Shown: piece after piece, positions 8,307-16,951 of the stretch
Layout of the letters: the number at the start of each line of letters is the position of its first letter
How positions within the stretch are numbered: position 1 is the stretch's first letter
Assembly (NCBI RefSeq): GCF_001700515.1
Contig: NZ_MAUD01000134.1
Coordinates: forward strand, 1-58,704
Source of the DNA: Streptomyces lushanensis
GTDB taxonomy: Bacteria > Actinomycetota > Actinomycetes > Streptomycetales > Streptomycetaceae
DNA: 58,704 bases
Reading direction: 5' to 3'
The notes under the pieces: model-generated
What the model was told of the DNA's origin: nothing
What the model saw: the letters and a program-made list of their open reading frames with translations, nothing else
Databases searched by the model: none
Position numbers and translations under genes: made by a program

Positions 8307-9581
8307 ATGCGCGTCCTGTTCGTCGTCTGGCCCATGGCGGCGCATCTCTACCCGATCGTCCCCCTGGCCCGCGCGTTCCAGGCCGCGGGCCACGAGACCC
8401 GCGTCGCCTCGCACCCCGCCCTGCTCGACGAGATCACCGGCGCCGGCCTCACCGCGGTCTCGGTGGGCACCCCGGACACGATGCCGCCGCTGTCGGAAGT
8501 GGGTGACTACGTCCTGCCCGAGGAGGAGCGGAACCGGCTGGCGAAGGCGTTCGACGTCACCGGCGCCGACGAGCACGCCTGGTTCATGTTCAGCTACTTC
8601 GCGCTCGCCGGGACCCGGATCTTCCACTCGCCCGGCGGCGCGCCCGGCGGAGCCATTCCCGGCACGGACCATCTGGTCGACATCGCCCAAGCCTGGGGAC
8701 CCGATCTCGTCCTGTGGGACATGTGGCCCGCCGCGGCCGTCGCCGCGCGGGTCACCGGAGCGGCGCACGCCCGGTATCTGTGGGGACCCGACTACTGCGG
8801 CTGGGCCCGGCAGCGGTACCGGAAGCTGGGCGGGGCGGAGGGGACGGGGCACCAGGAGCCGCTGGCGGAGGCGGTGACGGAGGCGGCCCGGCGTCATGGT
8901 GTCACCGTCGACGACGAACTCCTCCTCGGCCAGGTGACCCTGGACCCGACTCCGCCGGTGCTGCGCCTCGCCACCCCGGCCCCGGCCGTCTCGATGCGCC
9001 GGCTGCCCTACACCGGGGCGGATGCCGTGCCGGACTGGCTCCACGCGCGTCCGGGGCGCCCCCGCGTGGCCGTGACCCTGGGCATGTCGGGCCGGGAGTA
9101 CGCGACCGACGGGGCGCTGGTCGCCAAGCTGCTGAAGATGGTGGACGGTCTGGACATCGAGGTCGTCGCCACCTTCAACGACGTCCAGCTGGCCGGGCAG
9201 CGGGTCCCGGACAATGTGCGGGCCCTGGACTACGTCCCCTTCAACCAGCTGCTGCCCACCTGTTCCGCGGTCGTGCACCACGGCGGCAGCGGCACGGTCA
9301 TGGCGGCCGTGGCCCACCGGGTGCCGCAGCTCATCGTGGAGAAGGGGCTGGAGTCGGCGACGTACGCGCCCTATGTGATGCGGCACGGCGCCGGGCTGAC
9401 CTTCGATCACGAGCGGCAGTCCGCCGAGGTGATGCGCGATCGGCTGCTGCGGCTGCTGCACGAGCCCTCGTTCCGTACGGGGGCGCAGGCCCTGCACGCC
9501 GAGTGGCTGACCATGCCGTCGCCGCGTGAGGTCGTACCGGTCCTGGAGGAGCTGACACGCCATCACCGCCTGCGTGTCTGA
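8307..9581 (+). CDS. GT1-family glycosyltransferase (second)
   Basis: 424 residues, GT-B fold. It starts MRVLFVVWPMAAHLYP, and the donor-site motif HHGGSGT lies at 324-330. CGAGGAG precedes the ATG by 7 bases; a longer reading from 8283 lacks such support. It is a paralog of the transferase at 2544-3827. Together they would install two deoxysugars, for example a 3-C-methyl sugar and a branched octose. It is the last gene of the forward tailoring operon, followed by a strong hairpin at 9632-9666. Confidence 0.94.
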   Translation: MRVLFVVWPMAAHLYPIVPLARAFQAAGHETRVASHPALLDEITGAGLTAVSVGTPDTMPPLSEVGDYVLPEEERNRLAKAFDVTGADEHAWFMFSYFALAGTRIFHSPGGAPGGAIPGTDHLVDIAQAWGPDLVLWDMWPAAAVAARVTGAAHARYLWGPDYCGWARQRYRKLGGAEGTGHQEPLAEAVTEAARRHGVTVDDELLLGQVTLDPTPPVLRLATPAPAVSMRRLPYTGADAVPDWLHARPGRPRVAVTLGMSGREYATDGALVAKLLKMVDGLDIEVVATFNDVQLAGQRVPDNVRALDYVPFNQLLPTCSAVVHHGGSGTVMAAVAHRVPQLIVEKGLESATYAPYVMRHGAGLTFDHERQSAEVMRDRLLRLLHEPSFRTGAQALHAEWLTMPSPREVVPVLEELTRHHRLRV

Positions 9582-9631
9582 GGCCGGTCGGCCGGGGGCC
9601 GGGCCCCGACCGGCCGGCCGGGCGCCGACGC

Positions 9632-9666
9632 AGCGAGCCGCACACGTGCTGCGTGTGCGGCTCGCT
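9632..9666. terminator. Bidirectional terminator hairpin
   Basis: Perfect 15-bp inverted repeat (AGCGAGCCGCACACG / CGTGTGCGGCTCGCT) around a 5-nt loop. It lies between the convergent ends of the glycosyltransferase (stop 9581) and the reverse-strand gene ending at 9699. No T-run follows, as is usual in Streptomyces. Confidence 0.8.
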
Positions 9667-9698
9667 CGCGCGCTCCGGGGGTATCGGGTCCGCCGGCC

Positions 9699-10064
9699 TC
9701 AGACGCGGGTCGACCTGCCCTCGGCACGCACACTGGCCAGCAGCCGGTCGTCCGCGTCGTAGACGTGGGAGATACCGCCGCAGGTGAACGTGTCACCGCT
9801 CAGCACTCCCGCCTGGTCGATGTCCACCCAGCCGGAGAAGACCCCGTGCTCGTCGAACTCCAGCTCCACGATCCGGAACGAGAACGTGTCCGGCCCTGTC
9901 CTGTTCCAGTACCCCGCCCCGACGGAGCCGGGGCGCGGCCCGGCCAGGATCATGGCCCGTCCGTTCTCCGTGAAGCGCAGGGTGCTGGTGTACGACCGCC
10001 CCTCCACCACGAGGTGTTCGGTCCACGTGCCGGCCGGCGTCATGGTTCCCAGGGTGCCCTCCAT
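9699..10064 (-). CDS. Small beta-rich protein of unknown function (paralog of 35051-35425)
   Basis: 121 residues from an ATG preceded by GAGAGGGA. I do not recognise the family. The chain alternates hydrophobic and polar residues like a small beta-barrel, beginning GTWT and containing GWVDIDQ and HVYDADDRL. These blocks align with the protein at 35051-35425 (GTWT, GWVDIEQ, RVYDADGRL), so the two are clear paralogs in one cluster. No signal peptide, membrane segment or metal motif is visible. It is monocistronic, with its own hairpin downstream. A calycin/AOC-like ligand-binding or cyclase role is possible but unproven. Confidence 0.75.
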   Translation of the reverse strand: MEGTLGTMTPAGTWTEHLVVEGRSYTSTLRFTENGRAMILAGPRPGSVGAGYWNRTGPDTFSFRIVELEFDEHGVFSGWVDIDQAGVLSGDTFTCGGISHVYDADDRLLASVRAEGRSTRV

Positions 10065-10259
10065 GCCATTCCCTCTCTCGGCTGCGCTGCGCTGACGGTT
10101 CACGGTGCGCCCTCCGGCTCGACGGGCGCTTGAGCAGGACCGGGTGGCGGGCCCGCCGCCGGTCGCCGAACGCCGTCCGGTCGACCTGATATCCAGTGGG
10201 GTTGGAGGGGGCTCGGGCACCGTTGGCGGTGTCCCGTACATCGTCGAGGGGAGTCGTCC

Positions 10260-10703
10260 GTGTCCCAGCCCCAGCACCTCACCGTCCCTCAGGTCACAGG
10301 GGATCTCTACGCGGAGGTCCAGACGTTCTACGCCCGGCAGATGCGGCGGGCCGACGCCCTCGACATCGAGGGCTTCGCCGAGACGTTCACCGACGACGGC
10401 GAGGTGGTGCACGCCGACGGCGGGCGGACCCGCGGCCGGGCCGAGATGACCGAGGCGATGCGGGCCAGGCTGCCCCGTTACAAGGGCGTGTCGACCCAGC
10501 ACTGGTTCGGTCAGTTGCTCATCGAACCGCTGGCCGACGGAGCCCTGGGCGTCTCCTACTACACCCTCGTCGCCATGGTGGACGGGGACGGACTGTCCTT
10601 CCAGCCGACCTACACCGTGGACGACGTGCTGGTGCGCGAGCCCGGCGGCGATCTACGGACGCGCTCCAGGATCATCCGCCGGAGCGGTCCCGGCCGGCGG
10701 TGA
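10260..10703 (+). CDS. SnoaL/NTF2-like protein
   Basis: 147 residues with the alpha+beta cone pattern of NTF2/SnoaL-like proteins: an N-terminal helix YAEVQTFYARQMRRAD, then FAETFTDDGEVVHADG and strands ending RTRSRIIRR. In aromatic polyketide clusters this fold includes aldol cyclases, hydroxylase partners and isomerases. GTG is the start, with GAGGGGAG upstream. A paralog lies at 15048-15572, sharing FYARQM, DDG/EDGS..H and VSY(Y/Q)..VAM/VSM. Reaction not determinable here. Confidence 0.82.
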   Translation: MSQPQHLTVPQVTGDLYAEVQTFYARQMRRADALDIEGFAETFTDDGEVVHADGGRTRGRAEMTEAMRARLPRYKGVSTQHWFGQLLIEPLADGALGVSYYTLVAMVDGDGLSFQPTYTVDDVLVREPGGDLRTRSRIIRRSGPGRR

Positions 10704-10755
10704 GGACGCGGCCCGCGGGTTCATGAGAGGACTGCCCGGCACCGTGCCCGCCGCG

Positions 10756-11679
10756 TCAGGCGCGGCACTCGGGCAGACCTCCGTGGAACTCGCACATCTC
10801 CTTGAACGACCCGGCGACGTCGATCCGGGCCCCCGGTGGCAGTCCCTCCAGCTCGGCGTAGGCGCGGTGGAGGTTGCCGACGAGGCGTTCCGGGTCGACC
10901 AGGTCCGCGTACGGGCCCGGCCGGGCCCGCCGGGCGGCCTCGAGCGGGGAGAGCCCGGCGGACAGGCCCTCCTCCGCGATCCGCCGGCACCACCGCAGAT
11001 ACTCCTCGGTGAGGTCCAGCAGCTCCGGTCCGCCGACCGCGCCGTGCCCCGGCACCACCACCCGCGGTCGCAGCGCGCGCATCCGGGCGACGGCCCGCAG
11101 CGAGCCCTCCACCGAACCCATGAGCACATACGGTGTGACACCCGACCAGAGCAGGTCCCCGGCGAACAGCACATCCGGGCCGGGAACCCAGACGGCCACG
11201 TCGGTCGCGGTGTGAGCGGGTCCGAGGTGGAGCAGCTCCGCCCGGGGCCCGGTCGTGCCCAGACGCAGCGTGAGCTCGGTGCGGAAGGTCAGCGTCGGCA
11301 GCACGAGCCGGGTGTCGCCCCAGGCGACCCGCGGCCACAGGCCGCGCAGGCCCAGCCCCGCCTCCTCCATGTCGGCGCGGGTCCCCTCGTGCGCGACGAC
11401 GGTCGCCCGCGGCGCGAAGAGACCGTTGCCGAAGACGTGGTCGCCGTGGAAGTGGGTGTTGACGACGATGTCCGGCCCGCTCCCGACGACCGCCCCGACC
11501 TGGCGCGCCAGGTGCCTGGCCCGGCTCTCGGTGGCGGCGGTGTCCACCAGCACCGAGGTGTCGGCGCCGACGACGAGTCCGGCGTTGTTGAGGCACCAGC
11601 CGCCCGGGGCCTGGACATAGGCGTACACGCCCTCGGCGACCCGGGTCAGCCGTCCGGGCGGGGCGACGGCGCCGGTCAT
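10756..11679 (-). CDS. Metallo-beta-lactamase-fold polyketide cyclase/thioesterase (ActIV-like)
   Basis: 307 residues. The metal-binding motif THFHGDH gives H76, H78, D80 and H81, with a further His in LHLGPAHTATD and an Asp in FAGDL. Size, N-terminal pattern (EGVYAYVQAPGGW) and neighbours resemble ActIV of actinorhodin, an MBL-fold second-ring cyclase that also releases the chain from ACP. It is last in a three-gene reverse operon after ketoreductase and flavin reductase. Its ATG overlaps the upstream stop by 4 nt (ATGA), implying translational coupling. Confidence 0.85.
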   Translation of the reverse strand: MTGAVAPPGRLTRVAEGVYAYVQAPGGWCLNNAGLVVGADTSVLVDTAATESRARHLARQVGAVVGSGPDIVVNTHFHGDHVFGNGLFAPRATVVAHEGTRADMEEAGLGLRGLWPRVAWGDTRLVLPTLTFRTELTLRLGTTGPRAELLHLGPAHTATDVAVWVPGPDVLFAGDLLWSGVTPYVLMGSVEGSLRAVARMRALRPRVVVPGHGAVGGPELLDLTEEYLRWCRRIAEEGLSAGLSPLEAARRARPGPYADLVDPERLVGNLHRAYAELEGLPPGARIDVAGSFKEMCEFHGGLPECRA

Positions 11680-12239
11680 GTGCCCGCCCCGGACGTGCCG
11701 GGCAGGTCCGTGTACCCGCCGCGGTGGAAGACGAGCGGCTGCCTGCCCGCGCCACCGCCGGACACGGCGAGCACCCGGCCGACGAGCAGCGCGTGATCAC
11801 CGGCCTCGAACTCGCGGTGCAGCTCGCACTCCAGCCAGGCCGCCGCCGAGGGCACCACGGCGTTCCCCGTGACCCCGGGGACCGCGCCGAGGAGGCTCAT
11901 CGCCGGGGCGCCCTCGGGGCGGTCCGGCAGGCAGAACTCCCGGGACAGGTCGCCCTGGTCGCTGCTGAGCACATTGACCGCGTAGCCGCCGTGCGCCCGT
12001 ACGCGGGGCCGCATCCGGCCGTCCGCCTTGACGGACACCAGGACCAGCAGCGGATCCAGGGACACGGAGGTCAGGCTGTTCAGGGTCATGACGGTCAGGT
12101 CGTCGTCGCGCCCGCAGGTGAGCAGTGTCACCCCGGTGGGAAAACAGCCCATCGTCGCGCGGAAGTCGGCCACGTCGGGACGTGTCCGGGTGGTGCCTGC
12201 CTGGTTCGTCATCGTCTCGCTTCGGGTGGTGGGGATCAT
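11676..12239 (-). CDS. Flavin reductase (HpaC/ActVB-like)
   Basis: 187 residues of the flavin-reductase domain family that makes free FMNH2/FADH2 from NAD(P)H for two-component monooxygenases. The conserved beginning FRATMGCFPTGVTLLT and later NVLSSDQ are characteristic. Its natural partner is the ActVA-ORF5-like hydroxylase at 13700-14815. The ATG at 12239 overlaps the ketoreductase stop in a TGATG; an internal ATG ten codons in is an alternative. It is the middle gene of the KR / flavin reductase / MBL-cyclase operon. Confidence 0.92.
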   Translation of the reverse strand: MIPTTRSETMTNQAGTTRTRPDVADFRATMGCFPTGVTLLTCGRDDDLTVMTLNSLTSVSLDPLLVLVSVKADGRMRPRVRAHGGYAVNVLSSDQGDLSREFCLPDRPEGAPAMSLLGAVPGVTGNAVVPSAAAWLECELHREFEAGDHALLVGRVLAVSGGGAGRQPLVFHRGGYTDLPGTSGAGT

Positions 12240-13024
12240 CAGTAGTTGCCGAGTCCACCGCAGACGTTGAGGGCCTGGGCCGTGATCGACGCGGCGGTGT
12301 CCGTCGTCAGGTAGCCCACGAGTCCGGCGACCTCCTCGGGCGACACGTAGCGCCCCATGGGGATCCGTGCCTCGAACCGGCGGCGGATCTCCTCCTCGCT
12401 GACGCCGTGGTACGCGGCGTGCCCCTGGCGGACGCGCTCGGCCATGGGGGTCTCGACGAAGCCGGGGCAGACGGCGTTCACCGTGACGCCCGTACGGGCC
12501 AGTTCCAGGCCGACGGCCTTGGTGAAGCCGACCACGCCGTGCTTGGACGCCGAGTAGGGGGCGGCCAGCGCCACCCCCTGCTTGCCGCCCGTGGACGCGA
12601 TGTTGATCACGCGGCCCCAGCCGGCTTCGAGCATGCCGCCCCTGGCCAGCACCTCGCGGGTGACCCTGAAGACGCCGTGCAGATTGGTGTCGATCACATC
12701 CAGCCAGGTGGCGTCGTCGAGGTGCGCGGTCTCGCCGCCGCCGTTGCGGCCCGCGCTGTTGACCAGGACGCCGATCGGCCCGTAGGCGTCGACCGCGTCC
12801 GCCACGGCCGCCCGCACCTGCTCCGTCGAGGTCACGTCGCAGGCCGTGCCCGAGACGTCCAGTCCCTCCTCGCGCAGCCTCTTCACAAGGGCACGCACGT
12901 TCTCGGCGCCACGCGCGCAGCCGAAGACCGCCATGCCCTGGCGGGCCAGCAGCTCGGTCACCGCGAGGCCGATCCCGCTGGTCGCGCCGGTGACGAGGGC
13001 CACCCGCCGTTCAGTGCCTGTCAT
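12239..13024 (-). CDS. Type II PKS C9 ketoreductase (ActIII family)
   Basis: 261 residues with numbering collinear with ActIII: TGATSGIG near the N-terminus, N114, S144, Y157 and K161 forming the SDR catalytic set, and the typical C-terminus CGGLGNY. It should reduce the C9 ketone of the nascent poly-beta-ketone bound to ACP, using NADPH. ActIII has Pro94 in its PGG motif; here residue 94 is Asn (GRNGGG). That loop influences stereocontrol in ActIII, so the change is noteworthy. ATG 13024 has GGGAGAG upstream. First gene of the reverse operon, divergent from the SRPBCC gene. Confidence 0.95.
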   Translation of the reverse strand: MTGTERRVALVTGATSGIGLAVTELLARQGMAVFGCARGAENVRALVKRLREEGLDVSGTACDVTSTEQVRAAVADAVDAYGPIGVLVNSAGRNGGGETAHLDDATWLDVIDTNLHGVFRVTREVLARGGMLEAGWGRVINIASTGGKQGVALAAPYSASKHGVVGFTKAVGLELARTGVTVNAVCPGFVETPMAERVRQGHAAYHGVSEEEIRRRFEARIPMGRYVSPEEVAGLVGYLTTDTAASITAQALNVCGGLGNY

Positions 13025-13206
13025 GCCACTCTCCCGTCCTGGGCGATCCTTCGCGCACGACCGTGGCAACCCGCGCTTGCGCGGGTCTCGAAACGGGCTG
13101 GAGGCGGCCGGTCGAGCACGGTTCGACGGTGCGTCAAGGCCCCGGCCCAAGGCTGGGTGCGTCCGCACGTGCGGGCACCACGCCGTCCGGAGCCGAGGAG
13201 TGTCCG

Positions 13207-13671
13207 ATGCCCGAAGAGATCCCCGACGTCAGGAAGTCGGTCGTTGTGGCCGCGTCCGTGGAGCACTGCTTCGAGACCTTCACCGAGCGTCCCGCCGACT
13301 GGTGGCCGCCCTCGCACGTCCTGGTGAAGAAGGAGCGTGCGGGCCTGGCCTTCGAGCCCGTCGTCGGCGGCCGGTACTACGAGTGGGACGTGGACGGCAA
13401 CGAGATCACCTGGGGCCGCGTCCTCGAATGGGACCCGCCCTACCGGCTCGCCATGACCTGGCGGATCGACGGCCACTGGCAGTCCGTTCCCGACGACGAC
13501 CGGGCGAGCGAGATCGAGGTCGACTTCACCGCCACCGGCGGCGGGGACACCCGTGTGGACCTGGCGCACGTCAAGCTGCATCGGCACGGTGACGGGGCGT
13601 GGAGCATCCACAAGGCGCTGGACGGCCCGAGCCCGGGCGAGACACTGGCCCGTTTCGCGAACGCCCTCTGA
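13207..13671 (+). CDS. SRPBCC-fold (AHSA1-type) protein
   Basis: 154 residues with START/SRPBCC features: an N-terminal strand and helix VVVAASVEHCFETFTERPADWWPP, then GGRYYEWDVDG, WGRVLEWDPPYRLAMTW and a long C-terminal helix. AHSA1-type members bind hydrophobic ligands in a cavity, and relatives in polyketide clusters can be cyclases. The ATG follows a GAGGAG site. The neighbours (ketoreductase divergent, flavin hydroxylase 28 bp downstream) suggest a role on the aromatic intermediate. No specific reaction can be assigned. Confidence 0.82.
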   Translation: MPEEIPDVRKSVVVAASVEHCFETFTERPADWWPPSHVLVKKERAGLAFEPVVGGRYYEWDVDGNEITWGRVLEWDPPYRLAMTWRIDGHWQSVPDDDRASEIEVDFTATGGGDTRVDLAHVKLHRHGDGAWSIHKALDGPSPGETLARFANAL

Positions 13672-13699
13672 CCCGGACGGCCGACAGGAAGGGCACGAC

Positions 13700-14815
13700 A
13701 TGCACGAGGACACCCGACGGGCCGCCGAACCGGCCCTTCCCGTCGAGAAGTTGTGTGAGCTGGCCGCGCGGCAGGCCGGGACCGCCGACCGTGCCGGCCG
13801 ACTCGCCCCGGAGGTCGTCGACTCCCTCCGGGACGTGGGATTCGCCCGGCATTTCGTGGCCGCCCGGTGGGGCGGCTCGGAGGGCTCCTTCGCCGAACTG
13901 ACCCGGGCCGTCGTCGCGTTGGGTCAGGCGTGTCCGGCCACCGCCTGGTGCGCCTCGCTGAGCGCCTACTCGGCGCGGTTCGCCTGCCACCTTCCGTACG
14001 AGGGACAGCGGGCGCTGTGGGAGGGTGGTCAGGACGTCGTGATCGCCACCGGGCTGATGCCCGGCGGGCGGGCCGAGGCGGTCGGGGACGGCTGGCGGCT
14101 GCGGGGGCGGTGGAGCTACGTCAGCGGCATCGGCTTCGCCGACTGGGTCCTGCTCTGCGCCGCCGTGGACTCCGGGGAGGGTCCGCCCTCGCTGCGGTTC
14201 TTCGCGCTTCCCCGGGGAGCGTGCGAGGTTCACGAGGACTGGGACAGTGTCGGTATGCGGGCCACCGCCAGTCACACCGTCGTCGTGGAATCCGCCACCG
14301 TACCGGACCATCTGACGTTCGACCGGAGTGTCATGATCACCGGTCACAACGCGCACTCCGACGTCCCCTCCCACAACGTGCCGTTCCAGGCGGTGGGCGG
14401 ACTGACCTTCATCGCTCCGGTGATCGGCGCGGGGACCGGCGCGCTGAGCGCCTTCGCCGGCCATCTCACCGGGCGCCGGCGCACCGCGCCCAACGAGTCG
14501 GCTCTGGTGCGCGCCTCGGGCCGCGTCGACGCCGCGCTCCACCTGGTCGAGGAGAACACCCGCGTGCTCGACGAACGGCTCTTCACGCCCGGCCACATGG
14601 CGCGCAACGAGCGCAACGCGACCTTCGCGGCGGAATCCGTCCGGGAGGCGGCCGGTCTCCTGGTCGCCGCGGCGGGCACCGCCGGTCTCGCGGCCCGGCA
14701 TCCGCTCCAGCGGTTGTGGCGGGACATCACCACGGCGACGAGCCATGTGGCGCTCCAGTACGACACGGCGGCCAGGAAGAACTACTCGGCGGTACTGGCG
14801 GGACCGGCGGACTGA
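13700..14815 (+). CDS. Flavin-dependent monooxygenase, acyl-CoA-dehydrogenase fold (ActVA-ORF5/HpaB-like)
   Basis: 371 residues with acyl-CoA-dehydrogenase-like architecture: an N-terminal helical domain (LAPEVVDSLRDVGF), a middle beta domain (GRWSYVSGIGFADW) and a C-terminal helical bundle. In aromatic polyketide clusters these are reduced-flavin-dependent hydroxylases or epoxidases acting on phenolic rings, supplied by a separate reductase; that partner is encoded at 11676-12239. The ATG has AGGAAGGG upstream, and the gene probably shares a transcript with the SRPBCC gene. A plain acyl-CoA dehydrogenase is the alternative, less likely in this setting. Confidence 0.88.
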   Translation: MHEDTRRAAEPALPVEKLCELAARQAGTADRAGRLAPEVVDSLRDVGFARHFVAARWGGSEGSFAELTRAVVALGQACPATAWCASLSAYSARFACHLPYEGQRALWEGGQDVVIATGLMPGGRAEAVGDGWRLRGRWSYVSGIGFADWVLLCAAVDSGEGPPSLRFFALPRGACEVHEDWDSVGMRATASHTVVVESATVPDHLTFDRSVMITGHNAHSDVPSHNVPFQAVGGLTFIAPVIGAGTGALSAFAGHLTGRRRTAPNESALVRASGRVDAALHLVEENTRVLDERLFTPGHMARNERNATFAAESVREAAGLLVAAAGTAGLAARHPLQRLWRDITTATSHVALQYDTAARKNYSAVLAGPAD

Positions 14816-14831
14816 GCGCCGCACCTGCTCC

Positions 14832-14901
14832 GGCAGGCGGCAGGCGGCAGGCGGCAGGCTGCAGGCGGCAGGCTGCAGGCGGCAGGCGGCAGGCGGCAGG
14901 C
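14832..14901. repeat. Ten-unit heptad tandem repeat (KGCAGGC)
   Basis: Ten head-to-tail 7-bp units lie between the hydroxylase stop and the next gene. Eight are GGCAGGC, and units 5 and 7 are TGCAGGC. No gene covers it. A short repeat of this kind is prone to slippage and may vary in copy number. Confidence 0.95.
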
Positions 14902-15047
14902 GTGCGTACCGGGCGTCGCGGGCCGGGCGGGACTTTCGACACACGCCCTAGCGCCGTTCCAGGTCAGGTCCAGCCGCCGGCGCGAGGGTGAGGGCGGCAG
15001 CACGTCGCAGGGACCGGCACAGGCCCGAGACCACGAGGAGACCAGTG

Positions 15048-15572
15048 ATGCACGCACCGCAGCGGACCCGGCGGGTCGACGCGGAACTCTACGTCGACGT
15101 CCTCCAGTTCTACGCCCGGCAGATGCCGCTGCTGGAGGAGCGGCGGCTGGAGGAGTTCCTGGAGACCATGACCGAGGACGGCTCCATCGAGCACGTGCCC
15201 AACGGGTGGCGGATCGAGGGCAGGAGCGCCCTGCTCACCGAGATGCGTGCCCGCCGGGGCGATCCCGACCGCCCGCTGGTCGGCGAGGTGTCGGCGCGTC
15301 AGGCACGGGCGGACGACGTGGCCTACTACGACGGGATCGTCTACCGGTACTGGTTCGACAGGATGCGCATCGAGCCGGAGTCCGACGACCTCCTGAGGGT
15401 CTCCTACCAGGCGATGGTCAGCATGACGGACGTCTCCGGCAAGGTGAGCTTCGAGCCGACCACCACGGTCGAGGACGTACTGGTCCGCCGGGACGGCGAG
15501 TGGTACACGCGGTCGCGCCGGGTCACCCACGACTCGCCCCACTGGGCCGACAAGATCCACAACCCCTCGTGA
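15048..15572 (+). CDS. SnoaL/NTF2-like protein (second)
   Basis: 174 residues; ATG 15048 with ACGAGGAG 7 bases upstream. The fold pattern and sequence resemble the protein at 10260-10703 (FYARQM, DGS..HV, RVSYQAMVSM, VEDVLVR). Its C-terminal extension ends HWADKIHNPS. This extended ring-hydroxylating-dioxygenase-beta/SnoaL type occurs beside P450s and flavin hydroxylases in aromatic clusters, where members act as cyclases or hydroxylation partners. A P450 gene follows 77 bp downstream. Catalytic role unknown. Confidence 0.82.
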   Translation: MHAPQRTRRVDAELYVDVLQFYARQMPLLEERRLEEFLETMTEDGSIEHVPNGWRIEGRSALLTEMRARRGDPDRPLVGEVSARQARADDVAYYDGIVYRYWFDRMRIEPESDDLLRVSYQAMVSMTDVSGKVSFEPTTTVEDVLVRRDGEWYTRSRRVTHDSPHWADKIHNPS

Positions 15573-15649
15573 CCAGGCGCCCAGCGCTCTCTTCGACGTC
15601 CCCGGCCGCCCTCCCGGCGGCGGCCGACACCAGTGGAGGTGTCCCGATC

Positions 15650-16870
15650 GTGCCATCGACCCAAGACTCCGAGACCTTCCCCTTCGACGGCTCCTCCTAC
15701 CGGGGACCGGATCCCCGGTACACCGGGTGGCGGGCCGAGGAGCCGGTGAAACGTGTCCGTACGGCGGGCGGGGTGGACGCCTGGCTCGTCACGCGGTACG
15801 AGGACGTGCGGGCGGCCCAGGCCGACCCCCGCCTCAGCAGGGCCCTGGCCTGCGGCCCCGGCGCGCCGCGGATCGGCGGCACCATGTACACGACCCCCGA
15901 GATGATCATTTCCATGGACTCGCCCGAGCACTCCCGCCTGCGCAAGCTGGTGGCCGGTGCCTTCACGGCCCGCCGGGTGGAACGGCTGCGGCCGAGGGTG
16001 CAGTCGGTGCTGGACGGGCTGCTCGACGACATCGAGGCCAAGGGGTCGCCCGTGGACCTCGTACCGCAGCTCACCCTGCCCTTTCCGCTCACGGTGATCG
16101 GCGAACTGCTCGGCGTCCCGTCCGAGGATCTGCGGAAGTTCGAGAGGTGGGCCCGTGCCTTCGCCACCGTGGACGACCGGGCGGGCGGCGAGGCGTCGCT
16201 GGAGGGCCTGGCGAAGCTCAGCGAGTACATCGTCGGCCTGATCGCCGACAAACGCGCCCGGCCGACGGACGACATGCTGTCGGAGCTGATCACGGCCCGC
16301 GACCAGGACGACCGGCTCAGCGAGCCGGAACTCGTGACGTTCGGCTTCACCCTCATCGGCGCCGGTTTCGACACCACCGCGAACCAGCTCGCCAACTCGG
16401 TGCTGGCGCTGATCTCGCGTCACCGGGACCAGTGGGAGGCGCTGGTCGAGGATCCCTCCCGTATCCCCGTCGCGGTGGACGAGCTCCTCCGCCATGTCAA
16501 CCTGTTCGCCACCGACACCTCCGGCTTCCCGCGCGTCGCGGCGCAGGACCTGGAGATCGGCGGTGTCAGGATCTCCGCCGGTGACGCCGTCCTCCTGTCG
16601 CTGGCCTCGGCGAACCGGGACGGGACCGTCTTCGAGGACCCGGACCGCCTGGACCTGGGCCGGGCGCACAACCCGCATCTGTCCTTCGGCCACGGGATCC
16701 ATCACTGCCTCGGCAAGCACCTCGGCCGGATGGAGATGGAGATCGCGCTGACCGGCCTGGTCACGCGGCTGCCCGACCTGCGGCTCGCGGTGGACGAGGG
16801 AGAACTGCCCTGGCACGTGGGCGAGATCAACCACACCCTGACCTCCCTGCCGGTCGCCTGGGGGCCGTGA
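15650..16870 (+). CDS. Cytochrome P450 monooxygenase
   Basis: 406 residues from GTG 15650, with GGAGG ending 10 bases upstream. The I-helix AGFDTT (238-243) carries the acid-alcohol pair D241-T242, the K-helix has ELLRH, and the heme loop SFGHGIHHCLG places the ligand at Cys353. The AGFDTT form differs from the GHET/GHES form of the other three P450s here, so it belongs to a different subfamily. It is probably an aglycone oxidase using the cluster ferredoxin. It follows a SnoaL-like gene; a regulator follows on the same strand. Confidence 0.93.
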   Translation: MPSTQDSETFPFDGSSYRGPDPRYTGWRAEEPVKRVRTAGGVDAWLVTRYEDVRAAQADPRLSRALACGPGAPRIGGTMYTTPEMIISMDSPEHSRLRKLVAGAFTARRVERLRPRVQSVLDGLLDDIEAKGSPVDLVPQLTLPFPLTVIGELLGVPSEDLRKFERWARAFATVDDRAGGEASLEGLAKLSEYIVGLIADKRARPTDDMLSELITARDQDDRLSEPELVTFGFTLIGAGFDTTANQLANSVLALISRHRDQWEALVEDPSRIPVAVDELLRHVNLFATDTSGFPRVAAQDLEIGGVRISAGDAVLLSLASANRDGTVFEDPDRLDLGRAHNPHLSFGHGIHHCLGKHLGRMEMEIALTGLVTRLPDLRLAVDEGELPWHVGEINHTLTSLPVAWGP

Positions 16871-16951
16871 TCCCGTGGCCGGGTGGCGGCCGGTGGTACG
16901 GTGCCGGGCGCGCCGCGGGCCCACCCGCGCACAGCTGGGATCCTGGACACC

